A DNA stretch of 13,779 nucleotides from Oscillospiraceae bacterium (lineage in GTDB: Bacteria > Bacillota > Clostridia > Oscillospirales > Ruminococcaceae). The position numbers and the translations under genes are program-made. The notes beneath the pieces were generated by a model. The model did not search any database. It worked only from the letters and a program-made list of their open reading frames with translations, and was not told the origin of the DNA. Location of the stretch: NCBI GenBank assembly GCA_017848075.1, contig JAGALG010000255.1, positions 1 through 13,779 on the forward strand, given 5' to 3'. Shown here piece after piece: positions 6,716-12,857 of this stretch (position 1 is its first letter; every line of letters begins with the position of its first letter).

Positions 6716-6744
6716 ATTGTAGCAGAGTAGAGAAGCTTTTGCAA
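6716..6744 (-). promoter_or_regulatory. Promoter of the riboswitch-folT unit
   Basis: TTGCAA (6739-6744) and TACAAT (6716-6721, preceded by TGC) are spaced by 17 bases on the minus strand. The transcript would start near 6709, about 6 bases before the aptamer. One arm of a 10-bp inverted repeat lies in the spacer just upstream of the -10. Confidence 0.8.
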
Positions 6745-6751
6745 CCTGTTT

Positions 6752-6788
6752 TGGAAAAATAAAACAGCCCTTCCGGAAGAAGGGCTGT
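6752..6788 (-). terminator. Terminator of the Usp-like/hydrolase operon
   Basis: A 9-10 bp stem, CAGCCCTTC (6765-6773) with GAAGGGCTG (6779-6787), is followed on the minus strand by TTTTATTTTT. It closes the hydrolase transcript just before the folT promoter on the same strand. Confidence 0.92.
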
Positions 6789-6799
6789 GCTTGTCTCTG

Positions 6800-7741
6800 T
6801 TAGAAGTCCAAAGGCAGGCGATCACGCAGCCATTGATGCAGGTCGGCGAGGACTTCCTCTTTATTCAGTTCATTGAGCAGCTCGTGCCGAGCTTCGGGAT
6901 AGAGGGTCATGGATACATCCAGCATGCCTGCTTCCAGCAGTTTTTCCATCACTTTTTGAATGCCCTTGCCGTAATCGCCGACCGGGTCCATGTCGCCGGA
7001 GATCAGGTAGATTGGCAGTGTTTTAGGCAAAGAGGTGAACCAGTTGGAGCTATTGCATTTGGCAACCATGGTGAACAAATCCCGGAAACCACAGGCGGTG
7101 AAACGGAAGGTGCATTTCGGATCCCGGAGGTAAGTATCCACGATCTCATCATCACGGGTCAGCCAGTCATGGGAGGTGCGCTGTGGTTTGTAGCGATTAT
7201 TGTATGTGCCAAAGGCCATCTTTTCCAGAACGGGGCAGCGCCACATCGGACCTTTCAGCTTGATCACTGCGGAGGCGGCAGTGACACCGGCCTGCGCCAG
7301 TGGATTAGGGCCGCTGCTGCCGCAAAGAATAGCACCATCGACCTCATCAGCATACTTGCTTAAATATAAGCGGGCAACAAAGGAACCCATGCTGTGTCCA
7401 AAAAGAAACAGTGGCAGCCGAGGGTATTTTTCTTTTACAATATCACTCATCCGGTGCAGATCGGCAATCAAGTGGCGGTAGCCATTTTTCTCGCCAAAGA
7501 AGCCGTAATTTTCAAGTTCGGACGATTCGCCGTGACCAATATGGTCGTTGCCGAACACAACAAAGCCTCGTTCGCACAGAGCCTCCATAAACCAGCGGTA
7601 CCGACCGATATACTCACACATGCCGTGGGACAACTGCAACAGGCCCACAGGTTCTGTTTTAGGTGCATAGACCCAGCCATGTACACGGCTTTTGCCGTCA
7701 GAGCTGGTGAAACGAACATTGGAAATGCTATAATTAGGCAT
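6800..7741 (-). CDS. Alpha/beta hydrolase, monoacylglycerol lipase/lysophospholipase-like
   Basis: This is a 313-residue serine hydrolase of the Hydrolase_4 (serine aminopeptidase S33) group, which includes monoacylglycerol lipases and PldB-like lysophospholipases. The oxyanion region LSHGMCEY is at 37-44 and NDHIGHGES at 65-73. The nucleophile elbow GHSMGS (115-120) gives Ser117. The acid residue lies in SGDMDPVG (Asp250 or Asp252) and the catalytic His286 in YPEARHELLNE. There is no signal peptide, so it is cytoplasmic. The start has AAGGAGG (7748-7754) at 6 bases. It is the second gene of an operon, 29 bases after the Usp-like gene, and is followed by a terminator. The substrate cannot be read from the sequence. 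Confidence 0.9.
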   Translation of the reverse strand: MPNYSISNVRFTSSDGKSRVHGWVYAPKTEPVGLLQLSHGMCEYIGRYRWFMEALCERGFVVFGNDHIGHGESSELENYGFFGEKNGYRHLIADLHRMSDIVKEKYPRLPLFLFGHSMGSFVARLYLSKYADEVDGAILCGSSGPNPLAQAGVTAASAVIKLKGPMWRCPVLEKMAFGTYNNRYKPQRTSHDWLTRDDEIVDTYLRDPKCTFRFTACGFRDLFTMVAKCNSSNWFTSLPKTLPIYLISGDMDPVGDYGKGIQKVMEKLLEAGMLDVSMTLYPEARHELLNELNKEEVLADLHQWLRDRLPLDF

Positions 7742-7770
7742 GCAACCCCTCCTTAGAGTGTATCAATCGC

Positions 7771-8241
7771 TTATTTTTCAGTAGAAAGACCGTGGCTGCG
7801 TCGGTAAACGACTTCTTCCATTTTTCCTTCATTATTGACAGTGAAGAAGTGCACACGGGGGAATTTTCTCCAGATTTGATGTAAAATCGAATTATCACCT
7901 GCCGGCATACCGCTGATAACACAGCTGATTTTATTTTCTTTAATATACTGGCAAATGGTTTTAAAGGCATTATCGGAGTACAGCAGCTGCATAGCAGCGC
8001 CATTCTGGCTGGAAACATTAAACAAATGCTGGACAGCCTCCGGATTTGTGGGGTAGTCATTGTTCTGAATGTTCAAAACAAAGAGATCGGTAGAGGTGAT
8101 GTCTGCAATAACACGACCGCCCCGAATCAAGCGCTCACACTGAAACTGGTTGGTAACCAGGACAGCGGTGCTGCCAGTAGGGGTAAAGGGATCAATACGC
8201 TGTGGGATATGCTCGGTATTCAGCTTTGGGATTTTCTCCAT
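7771..8241 (-). CDS. Small Usp/KdpD-like nucleotide-binding-fold protein (uncertain)
   Basis: This 156-residue soluble protein has no signal peptide or membrane segment. The pattern is alternating beta-alpha: AVLVTNQFQCERLIRGGRVIAD (26-47), TDLFVLNIQN (51-60), AMQLLYSDNAFKTICQYIKENKISCVISGMPAGD (83-116), then RVHFFTVN. This resembles the universal stress protein-like domain at the C-terminus of KdpD sensors, but I cannot confirm it without a profile search, and the full ATP-binding GxxGxxxxG(S/T) motif is not seen. ATG 8241 is the only usable start in frame after an in-frame stop; its ribosome binding site is weak (GGAATGA). It precedes the alpha/beta hydrolase by 29 bases and is probably co-transcribed with it. 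A partnership with that hydrolase is not shown. Confidence 0.75.
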   Translation of the reverse strand: MEKIPKLNTEHIPQRIDPFTPTGSTAVLVTNQFQCERLIRGGRVIADITSTDLFVLNIQNNDYPTNPEAVQHLFNVSSQNGAAMQLLYSDNAFKTICQYIKENKISCVISGMPAGDNSILHQIWRKFPRVHFFTVNNEGKMEEVVYRRSHGLSTEK

Positions 8242-8318
8242 AGAATCATTCCAATCTGCTGCTGGGCAGCGTTTCCTGTTTGAATCCTAGTCTCTCCTTC
8301 CCTTTAAGTATACCTGTT

Positions 8319-8338
8319 AATTGTTAATAAATTGTGAA
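8319..8338. repeat. Direct repeat of Rex half-site-like sequence
   Basis: AATTGTTAA (8319-8327) and AATTGTGAA (8330-8338) repeat with an 11-bp period in the rex/Usp-like intergenic region. Each contains TTGTKAA, the left half of published Rex operators, but the two are head-to-tail, not inverted. Confidence 0.45.
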
Positions 8339-8424
8339 TCAGTGCAAAATACTTCAACAAAAAGATAGCAGGAAATCGCGACTGGTTGAGGGAAGGAAAA
8401 AAACAGCGGAAAAAAGACAGATTG

Positions 8425-8452
8425 TTGACATTCAATCGGAGTCTGTTATAAT
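8425..8452 (+). promoter_or_regulatory. rex promoter
   Basis: A perfect TTGACA (8425-8430) and perfect TATAAT (8447-8452, preceded by TGT) are spaced by 16 bases. The transcript should start near 8459, leaving a leader of about 67 bases. The -35 sits inside a loose inverted repeat, GATTG-N8-CAATC (8420-8437). Confidence 0.88.
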
Positions 8453-8482
8453 AATAAATAGGTATATTTATGTTTCTGTCTT

Positions 8483-8510
8483 TTCCGGTTTGGGAGATCA
8501 GAAACCGGAA
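8483..8510 (+). promoter_or_regulatory. Hairpin in the rex leader
   Basis: TTCCGGTTT (8483-8491) and AAACCGGAA (8502-8510) form a perfect 9-bp inverted repeat with a 10-nt loop. It can extend by four pairs (two G-U) toward the purine tract used as ribosome binding site (AAGGGAG, 8514-8520). It may modulate rex translation or stability, or be a DNA operator just downstream of the promoter. There is no T-run, so it is not a terminator. Confidence 0.6.
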
Positions 8511-8525
8511 GGGAAGGGAGCCTGC

Positions 8526-9173
8526 ATGGCAAAATATGAAGGGGTATCCAAGTCGGTAATTCAGAGATTACCCCGATACCACCGCTATCTGAGAGATTTG
8601 TTGGATCGTGGGATCCATCGCATTTCCTCCGGAGAGCTTGCGCTATTGATGAAATTGACTGCATCCCAGATCCGACAGGATCTGAACTGCTTTGGTGGTT
8701 TTGGACAGCAGGGTTATGGCTATAATGTGGATGCCCTCTATGAGGAGATTGGAAATATTTTGGGCTTGGATCGGGGCCTGAAAGCGGTTCTGCTGGGTGC
8801 CGGTAATCTGGGTATGGCATTGGTGAACTACATCAATTTCAATGAAAAAGGATTCCAGCTGATCGGCATTTTTGAAGCAAATCCGGCATTGATCGGTCAA
8901 AACATCCATGGCATCACAATTCGCTCCAGCGAGGAGCTGGAGGATTTCTGCAATCGCCAGAATCCGGACATTGCAATCCTCTGCCTGCCTCGGGAAGAAG
9001 TAAAGAAAGAAAGCGAACGCCTTGTTAACTGTGGTGTCCGTGGCTTCTGGAATTTCTCTCACTACGATTTGTTCCTGGATCATAAGGACAAGGATATCGT
9101 TGTGAACAATGTGCATCTTGGAGACAGCCTGATGACCCTGTGCTACCAGGTCAACGAGATGGACCGTACTTAA
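8526..9173 (+). CDS. rex: Redox-sensing transcriptional repressor Rex
   Basis: This is Rex, 215 residues, the usual length. It senses the NADH/NAD+ ratio and represses fermentation and respiration genes when NADH is low. The N-terminal winged helix (about 10-75) has RLPRYHRYLRDLL (14-26), the recognition region ASQIRQDL (46-53) and the wing-like FGGFGQQGYGYNV (56-68). The Rossmann domain has GAGNLGMAL (91-99) and an acidic residue after the second strand (GIFEANP, 114-120). The C-terminal domain-swapped helix carries the conserved NVHLGDSLMTLCYQ (195-208). I chose ATG 8526 because AAGGGAG lies 5 bases upstream and the promoter falls inside any longer version. It is divergent from the Usp-like gene and lies 64 bases before the transaldolase gene. 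Confidence 0.97.
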   Translation: MAKYEGVSKSVIQRLPRYHRYLRDLLDRGIHRISSGELALLMKLTASQIRQDLNCFGGFGQQGYGYNVDALYEEIGNILGLDRGLKAVLLGAGNLGMALVNYINFNEKGFQLIGIFEANPALIGQNIHGITIRSSEELEDFCNRQNPDIAILCLPREEVKKESERLVNCGVRGFWNFSHYDLFLDHKDKDIVVNNVHLGDSLMTLCYQVNEMDRT

Positions 9174-9237
9174 TTCGTAAATAAGCGGAGCTTCCGCTTT
9201 AAAAAGTATTTTTAAATTCAGAGAGGAGAACCTACCA

Positions 9238-9885
9238 ATGAGACTGTTTATTGATACTGCAAATACCGAACATATCCGTCAGGCAAATGATCTGGGTGTG
9301 ATCTGTGGTGTTACCACCAACCCAAGCCTGATCGCAAAAGAAGGACGCGACTTTGTAGAAGTTGTAAAAGAAATCACTGGTATTGTTGATGGCCCTATTT
9401 CTGCTGAAGTTATCTCTATGAACGCAGAAGAAATGGTGAAAGAAGCAGACGAACTGGTTAAGATCCATAAAAATATCGTAATCAAAATTCCAATGTGTGC
9501 AGAAGGTCTGAAAGCTTGCTCTGCAATGAGCAAAAAAGGCTACAAAACCAATGTGACCCTGATCTTCTCTGCACAGCAGGCTCTGCTGGCTGCAAGAGCA
9601 GGCGCTACCTATGTTTCTCCATTTGTAGGCCGTTTGGATGATGTCGGCGCACATGGTGTAGAGCTGCTCAGCGAGATTGCAGAAATCTTTGCAATCCACA
9701 ACATTCCAACCGAAATCATTGCTGCTTCTATCCGCACTCCAAAAGATGTGGTTCTGGCTGCACAGGCAGGCTGCGATATCGCAACTGTTCCTTACAATGT
9801 TCTGATGAAATCCATCGAACATCCTCTGACCACTCAGGGTATCGAACGCTTCCTGAAAGACTGGGAATCTGTTCCTAAGAAATAA
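9238..9885 (+). CDS. Small transaldolase (TalC/FSA family)
   Basis: This is a 215-residue (beta/alpha)8 aldolase of the small transaldolase/fructose-6-phosphate aldolase family, active in the non-oxidative pentose phosphate pathway. MRLFIDTANTEHI (1-13), GVTTNPSLI (24-32) and the Schiff-base lysine Lys83 in VIKIPM (81-86) identify the family, followed by NVTLIFSAQQALLAARAGATYVSPFVGRLDD (105-135). Fructose-6-phosphate aldolase of E. coli has Tyr where Phe129 sits here (PFVGR), and Phe is typical of true transaldolases, so I favour transaldolase. AGGAG (9224-9228) precedes the ATG. It follows rex by 64 bases with only a weak hairpin between, so part of its transcript may come from the rex promoter. 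Codon use looks optimised for high expression. Confidence 0.93.
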   Translation: MRLFIDTANTEHIRQANDLGVICGVTTNPSLIAKEGRDFVEVVKEITGIVDGPISAEVISMNAEEMVKEADELVKIHKNIVIKIPMCAEGLKACSAMSKKGYKTNVTLIFSAQQALLAARAGATYVSPFVGRLDDVGAHGVELLSEIAEIFAIHNIPTEIIAASIRTPKDVVLAAQAGCDIATVPYNVLMKSIEHPLTTQGIERFLKDWESVPKK

Positions 9886-9895
9886 TGAAAATAAG

Positions 9896-9922
9896 AAAAG
9901 CCGTCCATTTGGACGGCTTTTT
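9896..9922. terminator. Bidirectional terminator between transaldolase and MarR genes
   Basis: AAAAGCCGTCC (9896-9906) pairs perfectly with GGACGGCTTTT (9911-9921) around ATTT. T-runs occur on both strands, and the last bases abut the stop codon of the minus-strand MarR gene. Confidence 0.93.
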
Positions 9923-10372
9923 CTATTTGTCTTCAGAATGAATCTGGGCAATCACTTTATAAAGCAGTTGGTACAGTGCCAAAGCTTCCTCGGCCTCTAA
10001 TTTGATGCAGCTGCCCACTTTTTCAGGAACAGATACAGCCTTTTCCTTCAGCTCCCAACCCTTTTCTGTGACTTCAACCAGCAGGATGCGTTCATCCAGA
10101 GTAGAGCGGGATCGGCGAACGAAGCCTTTTGCCTCCATGCTTTTCAGAAGTGGGGTCAGTGTACCGGAATCCAAAAATAATTGGTTGCCAAGCTCTTTTA
10201 CATTGATCTGTTTTTTCTCCCACAGAACCATCATCGTGATGTATTGGGTATAAGTCAGATTCAGTTCATCCAAATAGGGACGATACTGCTTGATCACTTC
10301 ACGGGATGCAGCATAAAGAGGAAAACAAAGTTGGTTTTCCAGTTTCAAAGAATCATAATTTAACTGTTCCAT
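9923..10372 (-). CDS. MarR-family regulator, OhrR-like organic peroxide sensor
   Basis: This is a 149-residue winged-helix dimer. The N-terminal KLENQLCFPLYAASREVIKQYRPYLDELNLTYTQY (10-44) closely follows Bacillus OhrR, including the reactive Cys16 and the three tyrosines (Tyr20, Tyr30, Tyr41) at the positions that contact the oxidised cysteine in that protein. The DNA-binding part is VKELGNQLFLDSGTLTPLLKSMEAKGFVRRSRSTLDERILLVEVTEKG (58-105), with the wing at 87-97. A second cysteine, Cys122, is 106 residues from Cys16, almost the spacing of the two cysteines in Xanthomonas OhrR (22 and 127), so a two-Cys mechanism is possible. No ohr peroxiredoxin gene is adjacent. AAGGAGGG (10379-10386) precedes the ATG. 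Confidence 0.9.
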   Translation of the reverse strand: MEQLNYDSLKLENQLCFPLYAASREVIKQYRPYLDELNLTYTQYITMMVLWEKKQINVKELGNQLFLDSGTLTPLLKSMEAKGFVRRSRSTLDERILLVEVTEKGWELKEKAVSVPEKVGSCIKLEAEEALALYQLLYKVIAQIHSEDK

Positions 10373-10415
10373 CAGTCGCCCTCCTTTGATTGAGTTTACT
10401 TCTTACCTTGAGCTT

Positions 10416-10426
10416 AGTATAACATA
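10416..10426 (-). promoter_or_regulatory. Extended -10 of the MarR gene promoter
   Basis: TATACT (10416-10421, minus) is preceded by TGT, giving an extended -10 about 45 bases upstream of the start codon. No good -35 is present. I found no clear inverted repeat like known OhrR operators in the surrounding bases. Confidence 0.45.
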
Positions 10427-10504
10427 ATTCAAAGGAAAAAGGGAGAATTCCCAGTATTTTTTTGCTTTTCTGTAATTTTTTTCTGAGGAAGCCAAATTGA
10501 TTGG

Positions 10505-10540
10505 AGAAAACAAAAAAGCCCCCGAATTCGGGAGCTTTTT
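10505..10540 (-). terminator. rpmB terminator
   Basis: The stem around GAATTC (10518-10524 with 10529-10535, extended by A-T pairs) contains a G-U pair when read on the minus strand but a C-A mismatch on the plus strand. On the minus strand it is followed by TTTTTTGTTTTC. It therefore works best for rpmB. Confidence 0.88.
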
Positions 10541-10550
10541 GCATACGGAA

Positions 10551-10739
10551 TTAGATTGCGCGGGTAACTTTGTTGGAACGCAGGCAGCGGGTGCAGGCGT
10601 GAATGTGGCAAGGTTTACCATCAACAATAGCCTTAACTCGTTTTACATTTGGTTTCCAAGTTCTGTTAGATCTTCTATGAGAGTGGGAAACCTTAATTCC
10701 AAAAGTAACACCTTTTCCGCAGATATCGCATTTAGCCAT
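10551..10739 (-). CDS. rpmB: 50S ribosomal protein L28
   Basis: This is ribosomal protein bL28, 62 residues, a structural protein of the large subunit near the E-site region. MAKCDICGKG at the start, SHSHRRSNRTWKPNVKRV (18-35) and ACTRCLRSNKV (48-58) are the family signature. Cys4, Cys7, Cys49 and Cys52 make two CxxC pairs, so this is the zinc-binding (C+) form. The start is ATG 10739, 8 bases after AAGGAGG (10748-10754); a GTG three codons earlier overlaps the ribosome binding site and is not used. It is a single-gene unit with its own terminator. Confidence 0.97.
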   Translation of the reverse strand: MAKCDICGKGVTFGIKVSHSHRRSNRTWKPNVKRVKAIVDGKPCHIHACTRCLRSNKVTRAI

Positions 10740-10887
10740 GGTCTGCACCTCCTTTTTTTCCTATGGGTATAGGTAGTCAACATTGGTATGTTATCACATT
10801 TTCACGACAAAAGCAAGAGCTTTTTGAAAGATATTTTTCTGGATTTTTAAAAAACATTAAATAACCAAAAATGCGCGCTTTCTCGCC

Positions 10888-10916
10888 TTGTTTTTTTACA
10901 AGTTGAACGGTATAAT
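10888..10916 (+). promoter_or_regulatory. Promoter of the M50-scpAB operon
   Basis: TTGTTT (10888-10893) and a perfect TATAAT (10911-10916) are 17 bases apart. The predicted start near 10923 leaves only about 16 bases of leader, just enough for the ribosome binding site. A small inverted repeat CTTGT-T6-ACAAG (10887-10902) covers the -35. Confidence 0.75.
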
Positions 10917-10938
10917 GTACCATATAAGGAGTTGATCA

Positions 10939-11598
10939 TTGTTGAATGAGAGTCTACAGACCCTGATTATTCGGGCCTTTGTTTTACTGACCGCTATGCC
11001 CATCCATGAATGTGCTCATGGACTGGTGGCCAACTGGCTGGGAGATGATACTGCGGAGTATCAGGGGCGTCTGACCTTGAACCCATTTCATCATTTGGAT
11101 TTGATGGGCAGTATCCTGATTTTACTGGCTGGTTTTGGTTGGGCAAAGCCGGTTCCGGTCAATCCGCTGAATTTCCGTCGCAATGGTATCAGCATGCGGG
11201 CGGGTATGGCTTTGACTGCTGCGGCAGGTCCTGCTTCCAATTTGATTTTAGCGTTGATTTTCTTGCTGCTTGCGAAAGTGTCTTTGGTGGTTCCGGCCAT
11301 TCCTTATGCGGCTGCCCTTGTTTTTATTATTGTGACAGAGATCAATGTTATGCTTGCTGTGTTTAATTTGCTTCCAATCTACCCGATGGACGGTGGACGG
11401 ATTTTCGGCTTCTTCCTGCCGGATCGCGCGTTGGACTTTATGGAGCGCTACCAGCAGCAGATCCAGATGGCTTTCATGGCTCTTGTCCTGCTGACGGATG
11501 TTCTGGATGTGCCTTTGGGCTGGATACAGTATGCGGTACTGAAGTTCTTTGATATGATTACTTCTCTTGGTGGTATTCTGCCAAATCTTGTATTGTAG
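10939..11598 (+). CDS. M50 family site-2-type membrane metalloprotease
   Basis: This is a 219-residue membrane zinc metalloprotease of the compact M50B type. The zinc motif HECAH (23-27) lies in the first hydrophobic segment, and the third ligand region is NLLPIYPMDGGRI (143-155) with Asp151. Hydrophobic segments lie near 8-30, 54-72, 92-118, 122-146 and 175-192. Such proteins cut within or near membranes; the substrate of this subgroup is not established. There is no PDZ domain. The start is a TTG codon: AAGGAG (10926-10931) lies 7 bases upstream, and a second TTG follows at once. It opens the scpAB operon, with an 8-base gap to scpA, an arrangement common in Firmicutes. Its zinc residues are intact. 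Confidence 0.9.
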   Translation: MLNESLQTLIIRAFVLLTAMPIHECAHGLVANWLGDDTAEYQGRLTLNPFHHLDLMGSILILLAGFGWAKPVPVNPLNFRRNGISMRAGMALTAAAGPASNLILALIFLLLAKVSLVVPAIPYAAALVFIIVTEINVMLAVFNLLPIYPMDGGRIFGFFLPDRALDFMERYQQQIQMAFMALVLLTDVLDVPLGWIQYAVLKFFDMITSLGGILPNLVL

Positions 11599-11606
11599 GT
11601 TTACCG

Positions 11607-12305
11607 ATGGAACAGTTATCTTTTCGTATTGCAGAGACCGAGGGGCCTCTGGACTTGATTTTACAGCTGATTCGTCAGCATAAGCTGGATATTTACGATA
11701 TTGAAATCAGCAAACTTCTGGAACAGTATATGGACTACATCAAACAGTGGCAGGAGACCGATATGGAAATCGCCAGCGAATTCCTGGAGATGGCTTCCCG
11801 ACTGGTTTATATTAAATCTGTTTCTCTGCTGCCAAAGCATGAGGAACTGGAGGAAAAGCTGAAAAGCGAACTGACCGGTCAGCTGATCGAATACACTCTG
11901 TGCAAGCAGGTAGCCCAGCTGCTGCGGGCAACCTGGCAGGGGGACAGCCTGTTCGTCCGTCCTATGCAGGTTTTGCCCAAGGGCGAATACGAAGGCAGGC
12001 ATAAGAAAAGTGAGCTGTTGGACGCTTACCTTTCTGCAATTGGAAAACGGCAGAATATAAAGCCAAGCCAGCAGGTCTTTGAACCGTTGGTTGCCAAACG
12101 CATGGTATCGGTATCCAGCCGTATTACGATGATCCTCAATCGTTTATACCAGCAGCCACGAAGCAGCTTCCTCAGCCTTTTCGAGGGGCAGCAGGACAGG
12201 GCAGAGATTGTTGCCACCTTCCTTGCAGTACTGGAGCTGGTAAAAAACAAACGAGTTACCATTAGTGCCGATGGTGCTACCGTAACGATGAATGACATCA
12301 ATTAG
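11607..12305 (+). CDS. scpA: Segregation and condensation protein A
   Basis: This is ScpA, 232 residues, the kleisin subunit that bridges the SMC ATPase heads and binds ScpB in the bacterial condensin complex. The N-terminal signature FEGPLDLLLxLI appears as ETEGPLDLILQLIRQHKLDIYDIEISKL (9-36), followed by YMDYIKQWQETDMEIASEFLEMASRLVYIKSVSLLP (41-76). The C-terminal winged helix that contacts the SMC head starts around residue 165. The start has only a weak TAGGT site, but it lies 8 bases after the M50 stop, so coupling to upstream translation is likely. It is followed directly by scpB. Confidence 0.96.
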   Translation: MEQLSFRIAETEGPLDLILQLIRQHKLDIYDIEISKLLEQYMDYIKQWQETDMEIASEFLEMASRLVYIKSVSLLPKHEELEEKLKSELTGQLIEYTLCKQVAQLLRATWQGDSLFVRPMQVLPKGEYEGRHKKSELLDAYLSAIGKRQNIKPSQQVFEPLVAKRMVSVSSRITMILNRLYQQPRSSFLSLFEGQQDRAEIVATFLAVLELVKNKRVTISADGATVTMNDIN

Positions 12306-12314
12306 GAGTAAACT

Positions 12315-12839
12315 ATGGGAATCCATGAAATAAAAAGCGGTATTCAGGCGGTCCTGTTTGCAGCAGGAGAACCAATGGAAGGCAGCCGTTTAGCGAAGCT
12401 GTTTTCTGTCAATACTGCTGTTATTGATAATCTGATCGATACGATCAATGATGATTATGAGAAACTACCCTTTCAGATTGTAAAGCTGGGGGATTGCTAT
12501 CAAATGGTCAGCCGACCGGAGCATGCAGATATTATCCGTCAGGCTTTGGAGGCAAAGCACAATGCTCCGCTGTCTCAGGCGGCTATGGAGGTGCTGGCGA
12601 TCATTGCCTACAACCAGCCGGTGACACGAAACTTTATCGAGCAGGTTCGTGGCATCGACAGCAGCTCTGTGGTATCCTCTCTAGTGGCAAAGGGATTGGT
12701 AGCAGAGGCGGGTCGCTTGGAGATTCCGGGCCGTCCAATCGCCTATGAAACGACAGCAGCCTTTCTGCGCTGCTTCGGTATGAAGGATATTGAGGCTCTC
12801 CCGAAAATTCCTCAGAGAGAGATGGAAGAGGTGGAATAA
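12315..12839 (+). CDS. scpB: Segregation and condensation protein B
   Basis: This is ScpB, 174 residues, which forms a dimer of tandem winged helices and clamps the middle of ScpA in condensin. Typical segments are IQAVLFAAGEPM (10-21), LSQAAMEVLAIIAYNQPVTRNFIEQVRGIDSSSVV (86-120) and LVEAGRLEIPGRP-like sequence near 128-141, ending in the usual FLRCFGM. AGGAG overlaps the scpA stop codon and lies 6 bases before the ATG. Neither smc nor scc-type partners are in the window; smc is usually elsewhere. Confidence 0.96.
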   Translation: MGIHEIKSGIQAVLFAAGEPMEGSRLAKLFSVNTAVIDNLIDTINDDYEKLPFQIVKLGDCYQMVSRPEHADIIRQALEAKHNAPLSQAAMEVLAIIAYNQPVTRNFIEQVRGIDSSSVVSSLVAKGLVAEAGRLEIPGRPIAYETTAAFLRCFGMKDIEALPKIPQREMEEVE

Positions 12840-12857
12840 GGAAAGGAGGCGGGAGCA

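Noticed and set aside
8420..8437. GATTG-N8-CAATC across the rex -35 as a Rex autoregulatory site.
   Set aside because: Only five pairs match and the core TTGTGA/TCACAA of Rex operators is missing.
9183..9199. AAGCGGA/TCCGCTT hairpin after rex as a strong terminator.
   Set aside because: The stem is short with a 3-nt loop, and an A-run, not a T-run, follows; at most it attenuates readthrough into the transaldolase gene.
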